DNA of 64,000 bases from Desulfobacteraceae bacterium (GCA_030613055.1 JAUWMR010000004.1:62001-126000), one strand, 5' to 3'; counted from the stretch's first letter, positions 43,629-53,402 are shown. Made by a program: numbers and translations. Notes: a model not told the origin generated them from the letters alone.

Positions 43629-44630
43629 CTAAACTAAGAAGTCTCTAAACGTGTTTAATTGCGCGGCCATTCTGTCCAGAACCTGGCTCCTTGCATATTG
43701 TTCCGCAAGTCTTATGGCATTCTTGATAGCCCTGTCCGAGGATCCCCCATGACAGATGATCCCTACACCGTTAATTCCCAGCAGTGGGGCTCCTCCGTAC
43801 TCTTCATAATCCAATTTCCTTTTATAGCTCTCAAAAGACCGACGACCGAGTAAAAGAGCGGCACGACCTGAGACGGAACCTGACAATTCGGTTTTTAACA
43901 GCTTGGTCGTGGCCTGTGCCATTCCTTCACTCAACTTAAGCGCAACATTTCCCACAAAACCGTCACAAACGATGATCTCCACCCCGCCCGTGAAAATGTC
44001 ACGTCCCTCCACATTGCCGACAAAGTTCAACCGGCTTTCATCAAATAATTCGCGCGCTAATCTGACCTGTTCATTGCCCTTACTGCCTTCCTCCCCGATA
44101 CTCAAGATGCCTATTTTGGGATTTTCCATCCCCAAACACGAACTGGCAAAGGCCTGGGCCATTACGCCAAATTGAAAGAGATGTGCTGGCCGGCAATCTA
44201 CATTGGCACCCACGTCTATCAATACTACATGACCTTTCTCACCTGGAAAGATGCTTGCTATTGCGGGCCTTTCCACACCCTCCATACGGCCTAAGGTCAG
44301 AATGCCCGCTGCCAGAGTAGCACCCGAATTGCCGGCACTCACTACCGCGTCAACTTTTCCCCTTTTTACGAGATCAAAAGCTACCCTTATGGAGCAGTCT
44401 TTTTTTTTTCTTACCGCCTTTAAGGGGGATTCGTCCATCCGCACCACCTGTTCACTGTGGTATACGGTGATATGATCCCCGGGGAAACGAGAGCCAAGCT
44501 GTTTTGTGACGACATCCCTGTCTCCAACCAGGGTTACATCAATCCCCAATTCGGAAGCCGCCTTAACTGCGCCCTGTACAACCATTTCCGGAGCATTATC
44601 CCCACCCATGGCGTCCACGGCTACATTCAT
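43629..44630 (-). CDS. plsX: Phosphate acyltransferase PlsX
   Basis: A 333-aa soluble enzyme that makes acyl-phosphate from acyl-ACP for phospholipid synthesis. Family motifs: VAVDAMGGDNAPE, AVVSAGNSGATLA, LIDVGANVDCRP, GIEEGSKGNE-type (SIGEEGSKGNE), VCDGFVGNVALKLSEG, and GGAPLLGINGVGIICHGGS. It begins two bases after the rpmF stop. Order DUF177-rpmF-plsX is conserved. Confidence 0.96.
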   Translation of the reverse strand: MNVAVDAMGGDNAPEMVVQGAVKAASELGIDVTLVGDRDVVTKQLGSRFPGDHITVYHSEQVVRMDESPLKAVRKKKDCSIRVAFDLVKRGKVDAVVSAGNSGATLAAGILTLGRMEGVERPAIASIFPGEKGHVVLIDVGANVDCRPAHLFQFGVMAQAFASSCLGMENPKIGILSIGEEGSKGNEQVRLARELFDESRLNFVGNVEGRDIFTGGVEIIVCDGFVGNVALKLSEGMAQATTKLLKTELSGSVSGRAALLLGRRSFESYKRKLDYEEYGGAPLLGINGVGIICHGGSSDRAIKNAIRLAEQYARSQVLDRMAAQLNTFRDFLV

Positions 44631-44631
44631 A

Positions 44632-44814
44632 TCAGCTCTCTTTTGTCTCGATTATAGTTTTTCCCTTGTAGGTTCCGCATTCGGAGCATACATGGTGGGG
44701 TAAAACCGGCTCATGACAATTCGGGCAAGTGGAGACCTTGGGCAACTTTATGCTATCATGAGATCGCCGTGTATTCTTCCTGGATTTCGATTTTTTCCTT
44801 TTTGGTACTGCCAT
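44632..44814 (-). CDS. rpmF: 50S ribosomal protein L32
   Basis: A 60-aa protein: AVPKRKKSKSRKNTRRSHD at the N-terminus and a full C-C-C-C zinc ribbon (CPNCHEP, HHVCSECGTYKG). AAAGGAG precedes ATG. L32 with all four cysteines is the zinc-replete form. Confidence 0.97.
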   Translation of the reverse strand: MAVPKRKKSKSRKNTRRSHDSIKLPKVSTCPNCHEPVLPHHVCSECGTYKGKTIIETKES

Positions 44815-44833
44815 GATATCAGTCTATTCTCCT

Positions 44834-45364
44834 TTAAAGTGTTATCAAATTCTTAAGTTTTGAAAAACCGGGGTGCCCACTCTCCTGCTGGCACTCACAT
44901 TTTTCTTTATTAAGGTTTGTTCCGCACATAGGGCACAGGCCCTGGCACTCTTCACTGCAAAAACATTTCATTGGCATTGAAAAATAAATTTGAGCCCTGA
45001 TAACTTCATCCAAATCAATTTCATCATCCTTGATGAAGTCGACCGACATATCCTCTTCTAATAATTCAAGCTCGTTTTTGCCAGTATCTGACTCTGTGCA
45101 GGTCAAAAACAAACTGAAATCTGACTCCAGATCGCTGTCATAGGGCTCAAGACACCTGCCACATCTAATCACGAGTCTTCCTGACAAACTACCTTTAAGC
45201 ACATACTTGTTCCCTGCCTTTGAAATATCTATACGGACAGTTAAAGGCGTAGAAAACCCGAGTATCTGATCATTTTTCTGACGACACTGCCACCAGTCCG
45301 GCTCAAGCGTAAATTCAAAATGGCGGGGAGCGCGTAAAATGGTTCTCAGGTCAATGATCATCAC
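44834..45364 (-). CDS. DUF177/YceD-family protein
   Basis: A 176-aa protein of the YceD (DUF177) family, always next to rpmF and linked to 23S rRNA processing in some bacteria. Pattern: RCGRCLEPYDSDLESDFSLFL in the middle and a C-terminal cysteine cluster (CFCSEECQGLCPMCGTNLN, CECQ). The metal-binding-looking tail is typical of deltaproteobacterial members. First gene of the rpmF-plsX run. Confidence 0.9.
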   Translation of the reverse strand: MMIIDLRTILRAPRHFEFTLEPDWWQCRQKNDQILGFSTPLTVRIDISKAGNKYVLKGSLSGRLVIRCGRCLEPYDSDLESDFSLFLTCTESDTGKNELELLEEDMSVDFIKDDEIDLDEVIRAQIYFSMPMKCFCSEECQGLCPMCGTNLNKEKCECQQESGHPGFSKLKNLITL

Positions 45365-45477
45365 TATTATACCTTATTAAAGAGCAATTCAAGCTGATTA
45401 TGCTAAGATAAACATAAACTTTTGAGTATATAAGAAGCTCGTCTTTTGTCAAGAAAATTAATTTTCAATAACATTTC

Positions 45478-45505
45478 TTGATTTTTCTCATAATCCTGCT
45501 ATATT
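45478..45505 (+). promoter_or_regulatory. Probable promoter of radC
   Basis: TTGATT (45478-45483), a 16-bp spacer, then TATATT (45500-45505); predicted start near 45512. Confidence 0.45.
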
Positions 45506-45556
45506 TTGCGCCCTTAAATTTTTATGTCAATAATTTTTTACGGATTATTACCGAGC

Positions 45557-46297
45557 ATGGATAAAGAAACCTGGCGGAAAAAAGGAAAAGGTCACAGGGA
45601 GAGGTTACGTCAGAAGTTTTTGGACGGCGGCCTTGAAAGATTTTCTGACGAGGAAATGGTAGAATTTCTGCTCACATTGGGTACGCCCAGGGGCGATCTT
45701 AAATCTTCGGCCCGCGAGGCGTTAAAAGCCTTTGGTAGTCTTTCAGGCGTTTTATCGGCTCCGCTTAAAGAACTAACAAAAATTAAGGGGATTGGCCCTA
45801 AAAATGCACTATATCTTAAATTGGTTCATCAGGTTGCAGGAAGATACTTGAAAGACAGGGCAGAGGGAAAAGCCTTTTTCGGATCATCACAGGCTGTGTT
45901 TGATCATCTGTTTCATTCAATGCGTGACCTAAAAAGGGAAATCTTTAAGGTCCTTTTTCTAAACCGCAAAAATGAATTGATTTATGATCAGGACGTTTTT
46001 TTCGGGACCCTAACAGGAAGTGCCGTTTATCCACGTGAAATCATGTCACTCGCACTTGAACACAAAGCCGCAGGGCTTGTATTCGTGCATAACCATCCTT
46101 CGGGCGACCCGAATCCCTCTGCCGAGGACAAGCGGCTTACGAGAGATCTCATCTGGGCGGCGAAGCTCCTTGCGATTCAAGTCCTTGATCATATCATCAT
46201 AGGGCATAACGCATATTACAGCTTTGCAGATCAAGGTCTCATTAAACGTTTCCAGACCGAATATGAACAGCGCCTTAACACTGCCATAAATCCTTGA
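45557..46297 (+). CDS. radC: RadC/JAB-family protein
   Basis: A 246-aa protein from ATG 45557; the in-frame ATG at 45524 would add 11 residues but lies almost at the predicted transcript start. The N-terminus HRERLRQKFLDGGLERFSDEEMVEFLL and a helix-hairpin-helix (LKELTKIKGIGPKNAL) precede a JAMM metallo-domain with E..HNHPSGDPNPSAED. RadC proteins were named for repair but their activity is unresolved. The gene reads into the promoter of tRNA-Leu. Confidence 0.9.
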   Translation: MDKETWRKKGKGHRERLRQKFLDGGLERFSDEEMVEFLLTLGTPRGDLKSSAREALKAFGSLSGVLSAPLKELTKIKGIGPKNALYLKLVHQVAGRYLKDRAEGKAFFGSSQAVFDHLFHSMRDLKREIFKVLFLNRKNELIYDQDVFFGTLTGSAVYPREIMSLALEHKAAGLVFVHNHPSGDPNPSAEDKRLTRDLIWAAKLLAIQVLDHIIIGHNAYYSFADQGLIKRFQTEYEQRLNTAINP

Positions 46298-46322
46298 CAC
46301 ATCCACTACCCGTCTATATAAG
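46294..46322 (+). promoter_or_regulatory. Promoter upstream of tRNA-Leu
   Basis: TTGACA (46294-46299), a 17-bp spacer, then TATAAG (46317-46322). The -35 box overlaps the radC stop codon. It could also serve the tig-clpP-clpX-lon genes, since no clear terminator follows the tRNA. Confidence 0.65.
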
Positions 46323-46413
46323 CTAAAACCTGGAATTAATGTCAGTTTTTGCACTTCAGAATCAACGCCCACAGAACATGGATTTCAAAGCTGAAATAAT
46401 TGATTCCGTTTCC

Positions 46414-46498
46414 GCGAGAGTGGCGGAACTGGAAGACGCGCTGGACTTAGGATCCAGTGGAGCAATCCGTAGGGGTTCGAGTCCCCTCTCTCGCACCA
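46414..46498 (+). tRNA. tRNA-Leu (anticodon TAG)
   Basis: A complete cloverleaf of 85 nt with acceptor GCGAGAG / CTCTCGC, D arm, anticodon arm CTGGA-CTTAGGA-TCCAG, a long class II variable arm, T arm GGGGTTCGAGTCCCC and encoded ACCA. Confidence 0.96.
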
Positions 46499-46704
46499 TT
46501 AAACATCAGCGATTTTTTTAAGATCTTGAAATCTCAAAAATCATTGTTATTTTTTCAAGGTTTTGTACTCATGCACCTTGAAAGCCCCCTGATCCGGATA
46601 TCCTGGCGAATAGACCGCATTTTGGAGTAAAGTTTTACAGAAAACACCCGATGAAACAGATAGGTTACTGTGCAAAAACGATAACCGAATAAGGACACCC
46701 TAAT

Positions 46705-48042
46705 ATGAAAACCAGCCTGGAAGACATCAGTTCTGTTAAGAAAAAGCTCTCAATTGAAATTGAGCCCAAAGAAGTCGATAAAAAACTAAATGATGCCTAC
46801 AGGGAATTGGGGAAAAAGGCCAAAATACCCGGATTCAGGCCTGGGAAAATACCCAGAAAAATACTCGAGGCCCATTTTAGCCCTCAGGTAACGGATGATG
46901 TCTCAAGAAATCTGATCAACGAAACCCTGCCCACTGCATTACAAGAAGCAGGGACCTTTCCGTTAGGCGCGCCTGTACTCGAAAAGGAGATTCTAAAACA
47001 GGGCCAGAGTTTCAAGTATTCCGCAGTTATGGAGGTACGCCCTGAATTCGAACTGAAGGATTACCTTGGTCTTGAAGTAGAAAAGGAAGAGCTTTCAATC
47101 TCTGAAGAAGACATCGAAAAACAGCTTGATCAAATCAGGGAAGCGAATGGAAAGCTGACTTCTATTACTGAGGACCGGCCCGTACAAAAAGATGATTTCG
47201 TTGTGATCGACTATGAAGGGTTCGAGGAAGGAAAACCTCTGGGTGGTATCAAATCGCCAAACTTTCTCCTGAAAGTTGGGAGCCACGAGTTCCATCCCGT
47301 GTTCGAGCAGGCATTACTTGGCCTTAAAAAAGACGACAAAACAGAAGTTAACGTCGCATTCGAAGACAATTACCACCATTCAAAGCTGGCCGGTAAGAGC
47401 GTGACGTTTAAGGTCAGGATACTTGACATCAAGGAGATGATACTGCCAGAGTTGAACGATGAGTTTGCTCAGAACCTCGGGGCTGATATTAAAGACCTTG
47501 CAGATTTGAAAAAAAAGGTAACCGAATCCGTTACCGCCAGAGAGGAAAAGAGAATCGAGAGTGAATTGAAACAGGAGATCCTAAAAAAAATAGCTGACAG
47601 TGTTGATTTCGAACTACCGCAGACACTCGTCGAGACCGAGATTGAATATGCTGTTGAGAATGTAAGGCAAAATCTCATAAGGAGCGGCTCAAACCTTGAA
47701 AAGGCTGGGCTTACCGAGGAAATACTCAGAAAGGAATTTGCGTCCGCCTCGGAAAAGCGTGTAAAAAATCTTTTAATTTTGGGTGAAATAGCCAAAAAAA
47801 AGGAAATAGACATAAATGAAGAGGATATCACTAATGCCTTTGAGAAAATGTCAGCAACCACGGGACAGGATGCAGAAACTCTAAAAAAATACTATGAGGT
47901 GGAAAATCTCCTGACACCTCTTAAAGAAAGGCTGCTTGAGGAAAAAACATTGAAATATCTTGTTGAGAATGCTAAAATTACAAAAGTGGAAAAAGGGACG
48001 CAAAAACAGAAAAAACTAAAATCAAAAAAGGAGAATAAATAG
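46705..48042 (+). CDS. tig: Trigger factor
   Basis: A 445-aa ribosome-bound chaperone and peptidyl-prolyl isomerase. The N-terminal ribosome-docking signature is [10 protein letters not shown] (about 44-53), the FKBP-type PPIase domain spans about 150-235 ([23 protein letters not shown]-type), and a long helical C-terminal domain follows. Lys-rich tail ([16 protein letters not shown]). First gene of tig-clpP-clpX-lon, 5 bp before clpP. Confidence 0.96.
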   Translation: MKTSLEDISSVKKKLSIEIEPKEVDKKLNDAYRELGKKAKIPGFRPGKIPRKILEAHFSPQVTDDVSRNLINETLPTALQEAGTFPLGAPVLEKEILKQGQSFKYSAVMEVRPEFELKDYLGLEVEKEELSISEEDIEKQLDQIREANGKLTSITEDRPVQKDDFVVIDYEGFEEGKPLGGIKSPNFLLKVGSHEFHPVFEQALLGLKKDDKTEVNVAFEDNYHHSKLAGKSVTFKVRILDIKEMILPELNDEFAQNLGADIKDLADLKKKVTESVTAREEKRIESELKQEILKKIADSVDFELPQTLVETEIEYAVENVRQNLIRSGSNLEKAGLTEEILRKEFASASEKRVKNLLILGEIAKKKEIDINEEDITNAFEKMSATTGQDAETLKKYYEVENLLTPLKERLLEEKTLKYLVENAKITKVEKGTQKQKKLKSKKENK

Positions 48043-48047
48043 ATACC

Positions 48048-48653
48048 ATGTTGATACCAATGGTTATTGAACATTCAAGCCGCGGTGAGCGGGCATACGA
48101 TATTTACTCCCGGCTCCTAAAAGAACGGATCATCTTCGTGGGGGAGCCGATAGAAGATAGCATGGCCAATACCGTCATCGCACAAATGCTTTTTTTGGAA
48201 TCCGAGGACCCTGATAAAGATATTAACCTCTATCTCAATTCTCCGGGCGGTGTCACCACCTCAGGCCTGGCCATTTACGACACCATGCAATACATCAAAC
48301 CGGATATATCCACCATCTGCGTGGGCCAGACCGCCAGCATGGCGGCTCTGCTCCTTGCCTCAGGGGCCAAAAACAAGCGGCATGCCCTTCCCCACTCAAG
48401 GATCATGATTCATCAACCCTTAGGAGGTATGCAGGGCCAGGCCACGGACATAGACATTCATGCTAAGGAAATTCTGAGGACCCGCGAAACGCTTAACCAT
48501 ATACTGGCTAAGCATACCGGCCAGGATATTGAAAAAATCAAAGAAGATACTGAGCGTGATTATTTCATGAGCAGTGAGGAAGCAAAAGCATACGGCATTG
48601 TTGACAAAATTATCACCAAAAGAGAAATAAAAGAGCAAATATCAAACAAATAA
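48048..48653 (+). CDS. clpP: ATP-dependent Clp protease proteolytic subunit
   Basis: A 201-aa serine protease that forms tetradecameric chambers. Catalytic Ser in [14 protein letters not shown], His in [12 protein letters not shown], and Asp in [12 protein letters not shown]. The start [24 protein letters not shown] is canonical. AAAGGAG precedes it, overlapping the tig end. Works with ClpX encoded 20 bp downstream. Confidence 0.97.
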   Translation: MLIPMVIEHSSRGERAYDIYSRLLKERIIFVGEPIEDSMANTVIAQMLFLESEDPDKDINLYLNSPGGVTTSGLAIYDTMQYIKPDISTICVGQTASMAALLLASGAKNKRHALPHSRIMIHQPLGGMQGQATDIDIHAKEILRTRETLNHILAKHTGQDIEKIKEDTERDYFMSSEEAKAYGIVDKIITKREIKEQISNK

Positions 48654-48673
48654 AAAGGTAGGTAATAAATACC

Positions 48674-49924
48674 ATGGCCAAAAACAATGAATCTCACGAC
48701 GATCTACTGTGTTCATTCTGTGGCAAAAGCCAGGATGAGGTCAAAAAGCTTATCGCAGGGCCGGCCGTATACATCTGCGATGAATGCATTCAATTATGCA
48801 ATGAGATCATAGCCGAAGAATATAGTCAGGAAGGTGATGAAGAATCGGCTGATAAATTGCCAAAGCCTGTAGAGATAAAAGAGAATCTGGATCAGTATGT
48901 GATTGAACAGGAAAAGCCGAAAAAAGTCCTTTCCGTAGCGGTTCACAACCACTACAAACGGATTAACACAAAGATTGATATGGAAGGGGTTGAGATCCAG
49001 AAAAGCAACATCCTGCTGATCGGACCCACAGGGTCTGGCAAGACCCTTCTGGCTCAGACCCTGGCCAAGATCCTGAAGGTCCCCTTCACGATCGCTGATG
49101 CCACCACCCTGACAGAAGCCGGATATGTGGGCGAAGATGTGGAAAACATTATACTGAATCTTGTTCAGATGGCCGACTATGATGTGGAAGCGGCATGTAA
49201 AGGTATCGTATATATAGACGAAATAGATAAAATAGCCCGGAAACTTGACAGCCCCTCAATTACGCGTGATGTGTCCGGCGAGGGCGTCCAGCAGGCCCTC
49301 CTTAAAATTATTGAAGGAACCATGGCAAGCATACCGCCCAAAGGTGGCAGAAAACATCCCCAGCAGGACTTCGTAAAGGTTGACACGAGCAACATCCTTT
49401 TCATTTGCGGTGGCACCTTTAACGGCCTGGACAAGATAATTCAAAACCGGATTGGAAGTAAATCCATGGGTTTTGAGGCTGAAATCCACGGCAAAGGGGA
49501 AATTGATGTCAACGAAATCATGCCCCTTGTCCAACCCGAAGACATGATAAAATTCGGCCTGATACCTGAATTCATAGGCAGAATCCCCATAATCGTCAAC
49601 CTGAGAGAGTTAAGCATGGACGCTCTTGTAAGGATACTTACGGAGCCAAAAAACGCCCTCATCAAGCAGTACAAAAAACTGTTTGAACTGGAAAACGTTG
49701 AGCTCAAATTCATGGATAAGGCCCTTGTAGCAGTTGCCCGCGATGCCATAGAGCGAAAATCCGGTGCAAGGGGCCTGAGAGCTATCCTGGAATCAGTCAT
49801 GCTGGATATCATGTATGATATCCCAACTGCCGTCAATATCCGGGAATGTGTAATCAGCGAAGAGGTCATTACAAAAGGTGAAGCGGCCTTAATAATTTAT
49901 GAAAATCAGATAGAATACGCCTGA
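48674..49924 (+). CDS. clpX: ATP-dependent unfoldase ClpX
   Basis: A 416-aa AAA+ unfoldase. The N-terminal zinc-binding domain has CSFCGKSQ and CDECIQLC. Walker A GPTGSGKT, Walker [19 protein letters not shown] pore region, sensor LFICGGTF and the ClpP-contacting IGF-type loop region ([13 protein letters not shown]) are present. Typical length. 4 bp before lon. Confidence 0.97.
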   Translation: MAKNNESHDDLLCSFCGKSQDEVKKLIAGPAVYICDECIQLCNEIIAEEYSQEGDEESADKLPKPVEIKENLDQYVIEQEKPKKVLSVAVHNHYKRINTKIDMEGVEIQKSNILLIGPTGSGKTLLAQTLAKILKVPFTIADATTLTEAGYVGEDVENIILNLVQMADYDVEAACKGIVYIDEIDKIARKLDSPSITRDVSGEGVQQALLKIIEGTMASIPPKGGRKHPQQDFVKVDTSNILFICGGTFNGLDKIIQNRIGSKSMGFEAEIHGKGEIDVNEIMPLVQPEDMIKFGLIPEFIGRIPIIVNLRELSMDALVRILTEPKNALIKQYKKLFELENVELKFMDKALVAVARDAIERKSGARGLRAILESVMLDIMYDIPTAVNIRECVISEEVITKGEAALIIYENQIEYA

Positions 49925-49928
49925 AAAC

Positions 49929-52385
49929 ATGTTCAACAAAAATAAAAAGGACCCGCAGGTTTTTATTATGGAAGAAAAAAATTATTACCCCTTGCTTCCT
50001 TTGAGGGATGTGGTGATTTTTCCCAATGTAGTAGTGCCCCTGTTCGTGGGACGGGGTAAGTCCATAAAAGCACTTGAGTATGCCATGAGCCATAAGAAGG
50101 AAATTTTCCTGTCAGCGCAAAAAGATGCCAAGCTTGATGATCCTTCTCCGAATGATATCTATCATTTTGGCACGCTAAGTACGGTCCTCCAGCTCCTCAA
50201 GTTGCCCGATGGAACAGTCAAGGCCTTAATTGAAGGCAAAGAAAGGGGTAAGATAGAAAACATTCTGGACAAACAAGCGTTTTTCATGGTCGCGGTTTCT
50301 AAATTCCATCCCAGGTATGAAATCAATCTTGAAACAAGGGCATTGATGCGAACCATCAACGCCAGTTTTAAAGAATACGCTAAATTGAATACAAAAATCG
50401 GCCAGGAAATCGTCTCTGCAGTAACCTCCATCCAGAACCCGGTTTCTCTATGCGACACCATTGCCGGCCATCTGCCCCTGAAAGTCCACGACAAACAAGA
50501 GCTTCTGGAAATCGAGGATCTTAACTGCCGGCTGGAAAAGCTTTTTGAAAACCTCGGCAATGAGAATGACATACTTCGCCTGGAACGGCGTCTCAAAACC
50601 CGGGTCAAAAAGCAAATGGAAAAGACCCAGAAGGACTATTACTTAAACGAACAGATGCGCGCCATACAAAAGGAGATGGGCTCCAAGGACGATTTCAAGG
50701 CAGAACTCGACGAATTGGAAAAAAAGATCAAACGGAAAAGGTTATCCAAGGAGGCCTTCACACGTGTGAATCAGGAATTCAAAAAGCTGAAAATGATGTC
50801 TCCTATGTCTGCGGAAGCTGCCGTGGTACGCAACTACATAGACTGGATTATATCTCTTCCGTGGTTTGAAAAAACAAAAGATAAAACGGATATCGCCAAA
50901 GCTGAGGCCATCCTTGATGAAGATCACTATGGCCTTGCGAAACCAAAAGAAAGGATCATTGAATATTTAGCTGTCCAACATCTGACAAAAAAAATAAAAG
51001 GCCCCATCCTTTGTCTTGTAGGTCCGCCAGGCGTCGGTAAGACATCGCTTGCCAAGTCAGTTGCCAGGGCGACCGGAAGAAATTTTATCCGTGTTTCACT
51101 TGGTGGGGTCAGGGATGAAGCCGAAATCAGGGGGCACAGGAGAACCTATATCGGTGCCATGCCGGGCAAGATTATCCAGTTTATAAAGAAATCAAAATCA
51201 AACAACCCTGTCTTTTGTCTGGATGAAGTTGACAAAATGAGCACCGATTTCCGTGGTGATCCGTCCGCGGCCCTGCTTGAAGTGCTTGATCCGGAGCAGA
51301 ATTTTGCTTTTAACGATCATTATTTGGACCTGGACTATGATCTCTCTAATATTCTTTTTATTACCACGGCAAATAATTTACATGGCATCCCTATACCCCT
51401 CCAGGACAGGATGGAAATTATCCGGTTGCCCGGCTACACAGAACTTGAAAAGCTAAACATTGCAAAGCAGTTTCTTGTAAAGAAACAGATAGAACAAAAT
51501 GGCCTTAAGCAGGAAAATATCTCCTTCACGGACAAAGCTATTCTGACCATCATCAGACTTTACACAAAAGAAGCAGGTGTGAGGAATCTTGAACGTGAGA
51601 TTTCTTCCATCTGCCGAAAAGTCGCAAGAGAAGTTGTAAGACGTGGAAAAGACTCAAAAATATCTGTCAAGGCCCATTCTATCCACAAATACCTCGGGAT
51701 TTCGAAGTACCGCTATGGCCGTACACAAGAAAAAAACACTATCGGTGTGACCACAGGGCTTGCGTGGACCGATTTCGGCGGCGAACTCCTTCAAACAGAG
51801 GCCACCATTATGCCCGGTAAAGGTAATCTGGTCCTTACAGGAAAACTTGGAGAGGTTATGCAGGAATCGGCCCAGGCTGCCTTAAGTTACGTCCGGTCAA
51901 GGGCGCGGCAATTGAACATCCCGGAAAACTTTTATGAGAAGACTGACATCCATATTCATGTACCCGAGGGGGCTATTCCAAAGGACGGGCCTTCTGCCGG
52001 CATTACCCTTGCCACATCCATTGTTTCGGCCCTGACAAGAAAGCCTGTCAACCGCGATATTGCCATGACGGGTGAAATAACCTTGAGGGGAAGAATCCTG
52101 CCCATCGGAGGGCTTAAGGAAAAGATCTTAGCCGCCCACAGGGGGAATGTGAGCAAGGTGCTCATACCTTTTGAAAACAAAAAAGATATAGAGGAAATAC
52201 CTAAAAAGATTCTTAAAAAAGTAGAGCTAATCCTTGTGGAGAATATGGATGAAGTCCTTAAGAAAACACTTGTCCTGAAGGAGGGTGAAAAACTCTTTGC
52301 TCCGAAACAGGAATTCGAACCCTTTTGGCTTAAAGAACCGGCTGAAACAGAAAAGACACCCACATCCGGAGTAACGGCACACTAA
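49929..52385 (+). CDS. lon: ATP-dependent protease La
   Basis: An 818-aa LonA protease: N-terminal substrate domain ([24 protein letters not shown]), AAA+ module with [13 protein letters not shown] and FCLDEVDKM, and Ser-Lys protease domain with catalytic Ser in PKDGPSAG and Lys in [14 protein letters not shown] second in-frame ATG at 49968 would also give a normal N-terminus; neither has a strong ribosome site. Last gene of the cluster; a C-terminal extension of about 30 residues is variable in the family. Confidence 0.97.
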   Translation: MFNKNKKDPQVFIMEEKNYYPLLPLRDVVIFPNVVVPLFVGRGKSIKALEYAMSHKKEIFLSAQKDAKLDDPSPNDIYHFGTLSTVLQLLKLPDGTVKALIEGKERGKIENILDKQAFFMVAVSKFHPRYEINLETRALMRTINASFKEYAKLNTKIGQEIVSAVTSIQNPVSLCDTIAGHLPLKVHDKQELLEIEDLNCRLEKLFENLGNENDILRLERRLKTRVKKQMEKTQKDYYLNEQMRAIQKEMGSKDDFKAELDELEKKIKRKRLSKEAFTRVNQEFKKLKMMSPMSAEAAVVRNYIDWIISLPWFEKTKDKTDIAKAEAILDEDHYGLAKPKERIIEYLAVQHLTKKIKGPILCLVGPPGVGKTSLAKSVARATGRNFIRVSLGGVRDEAEIRGHRRTYIGAMPGKIIQFIKKSKSNNPVFCLDEVDKMSTDFRGDPSAALLEVLDPEQNFAFNDHYLDLDYDLSNILFITTANNLHGIPIPLQDRMEIIRLPGYTELEKLNIAKQFLVKKQIEQNGLKQENISFTDKAILTIIRLYTKEAGVRNLEREISSICRKVAREVVRRGKDSKISVKAHSIHKYLGISKYRYGRTQEKNTIGVTTGLAWTDFGGELLQTEATIMPGKGNLVLTGKLGEVMQESAQAALSYVRSRARQLNIPENFYEKTDIHIHVPEGAIPKDGPSAGITLATSIVSALTRKPVNRDIAMTGEITLRGRILPIGGLKEKILAAHRGNVSKVLIPFENKKDIEEIPKKILKKVELILVENMDEVLKKTLVLKEGEKLFAPKQEFEPFWLKEPAETEKTPTSGVTAH

Positions 52386-52400
52386 GCAATCCATATTATC

Positions 52401-52429
52401 TTGACAAGGTAGACCAAACCTGTTAGGAA
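52401..52429 (+). promoter_or_regulatory. Possible promoter of tRNA-Val
   Basis: TTGACA (52401-52406), 17-bp spacer, TAGGAA (52424-52429, weak). Transcription would begin a few bases before the mature tRNA. Confidence 0.4.
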
Positions 52430-52445
52430 ATTCGGTCTTTGCATC

Positions 52446-52520
52446 GGGCGGATAGCTCAGTGGGAGAGCGTCGGCCTTACAAGCCGAGGGTCGCAGGTTC
52501 AAATCCTGTTCCGCCCACCA
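52446..52520 (+). tRNA. tRNA-Val (anticodon TAC)
   Basis: 75 nt, acceptor GGGCGGA / TCCGCCC, anticodon arm TCGGC-CTTACAA-GCCGA, T arm GCAGGTTCAAATCCTGT, and encoded ACCA. First of the tRNA run behind lon. Confidence 0.96.
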
Positions 52521-52594
52521 GAAATGGCTTATCGCTATTTACAAATGGCCAACGGCTATTGGCTAATAGCTAAATGTAAAACCAAAGGTTTTTG

Positions 52595-52705
52595 GGGGAC
52601 GTAGTTCAGTTTTGGTTAGAACGTCCCGTCAGACATGACGGGAAGGTCGCCAGGTGAACTCCTCTCAAGCACCCGCTTTTCATAAGCGGGAAAAACATAA
52701 TTTAC
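52595..52705 (+). pseudogene. tRNA-Asp-like tandem unit 1 (degenerate)
   Basis: Its first 29 bases (GGGGACG, TAGTTCAG, TTTTGGTTAGAACG) are identical to the genuine tRNA-Asp at 52929. The anticodon arm is replaced by the 20-base hairpin TCCCGTCAGACATGACGGGA, the T arm is unrecognisable and the 3' acceptor strand and CCA are missing. It ends with the hairpin CCCGCTTTTCATAAGCGGG followed by AAAAA. It cannot form a working tRNA-Asp. Confidence 0.85.
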
Positions 52706-52817
52706 GGGGACGTAGTTCAGTTTTGGTTAGAACGTCCCGCATCTCAATGCGGGAAGGTCACAGAAACGAGTCCTTTCGCAAAAAGTGGTATTTACAGAGT
52801 TATAAATTTACATACAC
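52706..52817 (+). pseudogene. tRNA-Asp-like tandem unit 2 (degenerate)
   Basis: The same 29-base 5' half, then the hairpin TCCCGCATCTCAATGCGGGA in place of the anticodon arm. The remainder (AAGGTCACAGAAACGAG onward) diverges from units 1 and 3 and lacks the terminal hairpin. No 3' acceptor strand. Confidence 0.82.
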
Positions 52818-52928
52818 GGGGACGTAGTTCAGTTTTGGTTAGAACGTCCCGCATCTCAATGCGGGAAGGTCGCCAAGGGAACTCCTCTCAAGCATCCGCT
52901 TTTCATAAGCGGGAAAAACATAATTTAC
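52818..52928 (+). pseudogene. tRNA-Asp-like tandem unit 3 (degenerate)
   Basis: Same 5' half, anticodon-arm hairpin identical to unit 2, and 3' part almost identical to unit 1 (CTCCTCTCAAGCA, hairpin TCCGCTTTTCATAAGCGGG, AAAAACATAATTTAC). Period to the neighbours is 111-112 bp. Confidence 0.83.
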
Positions 52929-53007
52929 GGGGACGTAGTTCAGTTTTGGTTAGAACGCCGGCCTGTCACGCCGGAGGTCGCGAGTTCGAGTCTCGTCGTC
53001 CCCGCCA
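52929..53007 (+). tRNA. tRNA-Asp (anticodon GTC)
   Basis: 79 nt, acceptor GGGGACG / CGTCCCC, D arm with a slightly long loop, anticodon arm CCGGC-CTGTCAC-GCCGG, T arm GCGAGTTCGAGTCTCGT, discriminator G and encoded CCA. It is the only complete member of the array and has its own terminator. Confidence 0.95.
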
Positions 53008-53018
53008 TAAGAATCCTG

Positions 53019-53053
53019 AGGCTTGTCGTTTTACATAAGTGACAGGCCTTTTT
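53019..53053 (+). terminator. Intrinsic terminator after tRNA-Asp
   Basis: AGGCTTGTC / GACAGGCCT 9-bp stem (one wobble), followed by TTTTT. It ends only 6 bp before the GIY-YIG start codon. Confidence 0.85.
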
Positions 53054-53058
53054 CATTC

Positions 53059-53316
53059 ATGACTTATTACGTGTACATAATCGAAAGCCTCAAAGACGGA
53101 AGCTATTACGTTGGATCCACTCAGGATCTTGATTCTCGCCTTGAGCGTCACAACCAGGGCCGATCACAATACACGAAACCGAAGAGGCCTTGGAAATTGG
53201 TATACTCTGAGGAACACCCCGATCGATCGAGTGCAGTAAATCGAGAAAATCAAATTAAAAAACACAAAAGCAAAGAATACATTGAATCCCTTGTTGAATG
53301 TTCCCGTCACATTTGA
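53059..53316 (+). CDS. Small GIY-YIG endonuclease-family protein
   Basis: An 85-aa single-domain GIY-YIG protein of the YhbQ/UPF0213 type. The signature is YYVYIIESLKDGSYYVGSTQDLDSRLERHNQGRS, followed by TKPKRPWKLVYSEE and REnQIKKHKSKEYIESL. Catalytic Arg and Glu candidates are present. No ribosome site precedes the ATG, since a terminator occupies the space; a TTG at 53023 would extend it by 12 residues. The last codons (C-S-R-H-I-stop) are read from a TCCCGTCACATTTGACGGGA hairpin that belongs to a tRNA-Asp-like remnant. Family members include stand-alone proteins of unknown role; homing-type activity is possible here because of the flanking tRNA copies. Confidence 0.85.
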   Translation: MTYYVYIIESLKDGSYYVGSTQDLDSRLERHNQGRSQYTKPKRPWKLVYSEEHPDRSSAVNRENQIKKHKSKEYIESLVECSRHI

Positions 53317-53394
53317 CGGGAAAGGTCGCCCCGCTTACACCGCGCAGCGGGACCTTCAGCGAGTTCCCCGCCTGTGGCGGGATCGTCCCCGCCA
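53300..53394 (+). pseudogene. tRNA-Asp-like remnant (3' part) with inserted hairpins
   Basis: After the anticodon-type hairpin at 53302-53321 comes AAAGGTCGCC, a second palindrome (CCCGCTTACACCGCGCAGCGGG), GCGAGTT, a third palindrome (CCCCGCCTGTGGCGGGA) where the T loop should be, then TCGTCCCC-G-CCA. The 3' acceptor strand, discriminator and CCA are those of tRNA-Asp. The 5' half is replaced by the end of the GIY-YIG gene. Confidence 0.78.
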
Positions 53395-53402
53395 GCAAAC
53401 AC

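Noticed and set aside
52595-52928. CRISPR array
   Set aside because: The period is 111-112 bp and the repeated part is a tRNA-Asp 5' half, not a short repeat with unique spacers; no cas gene is near.
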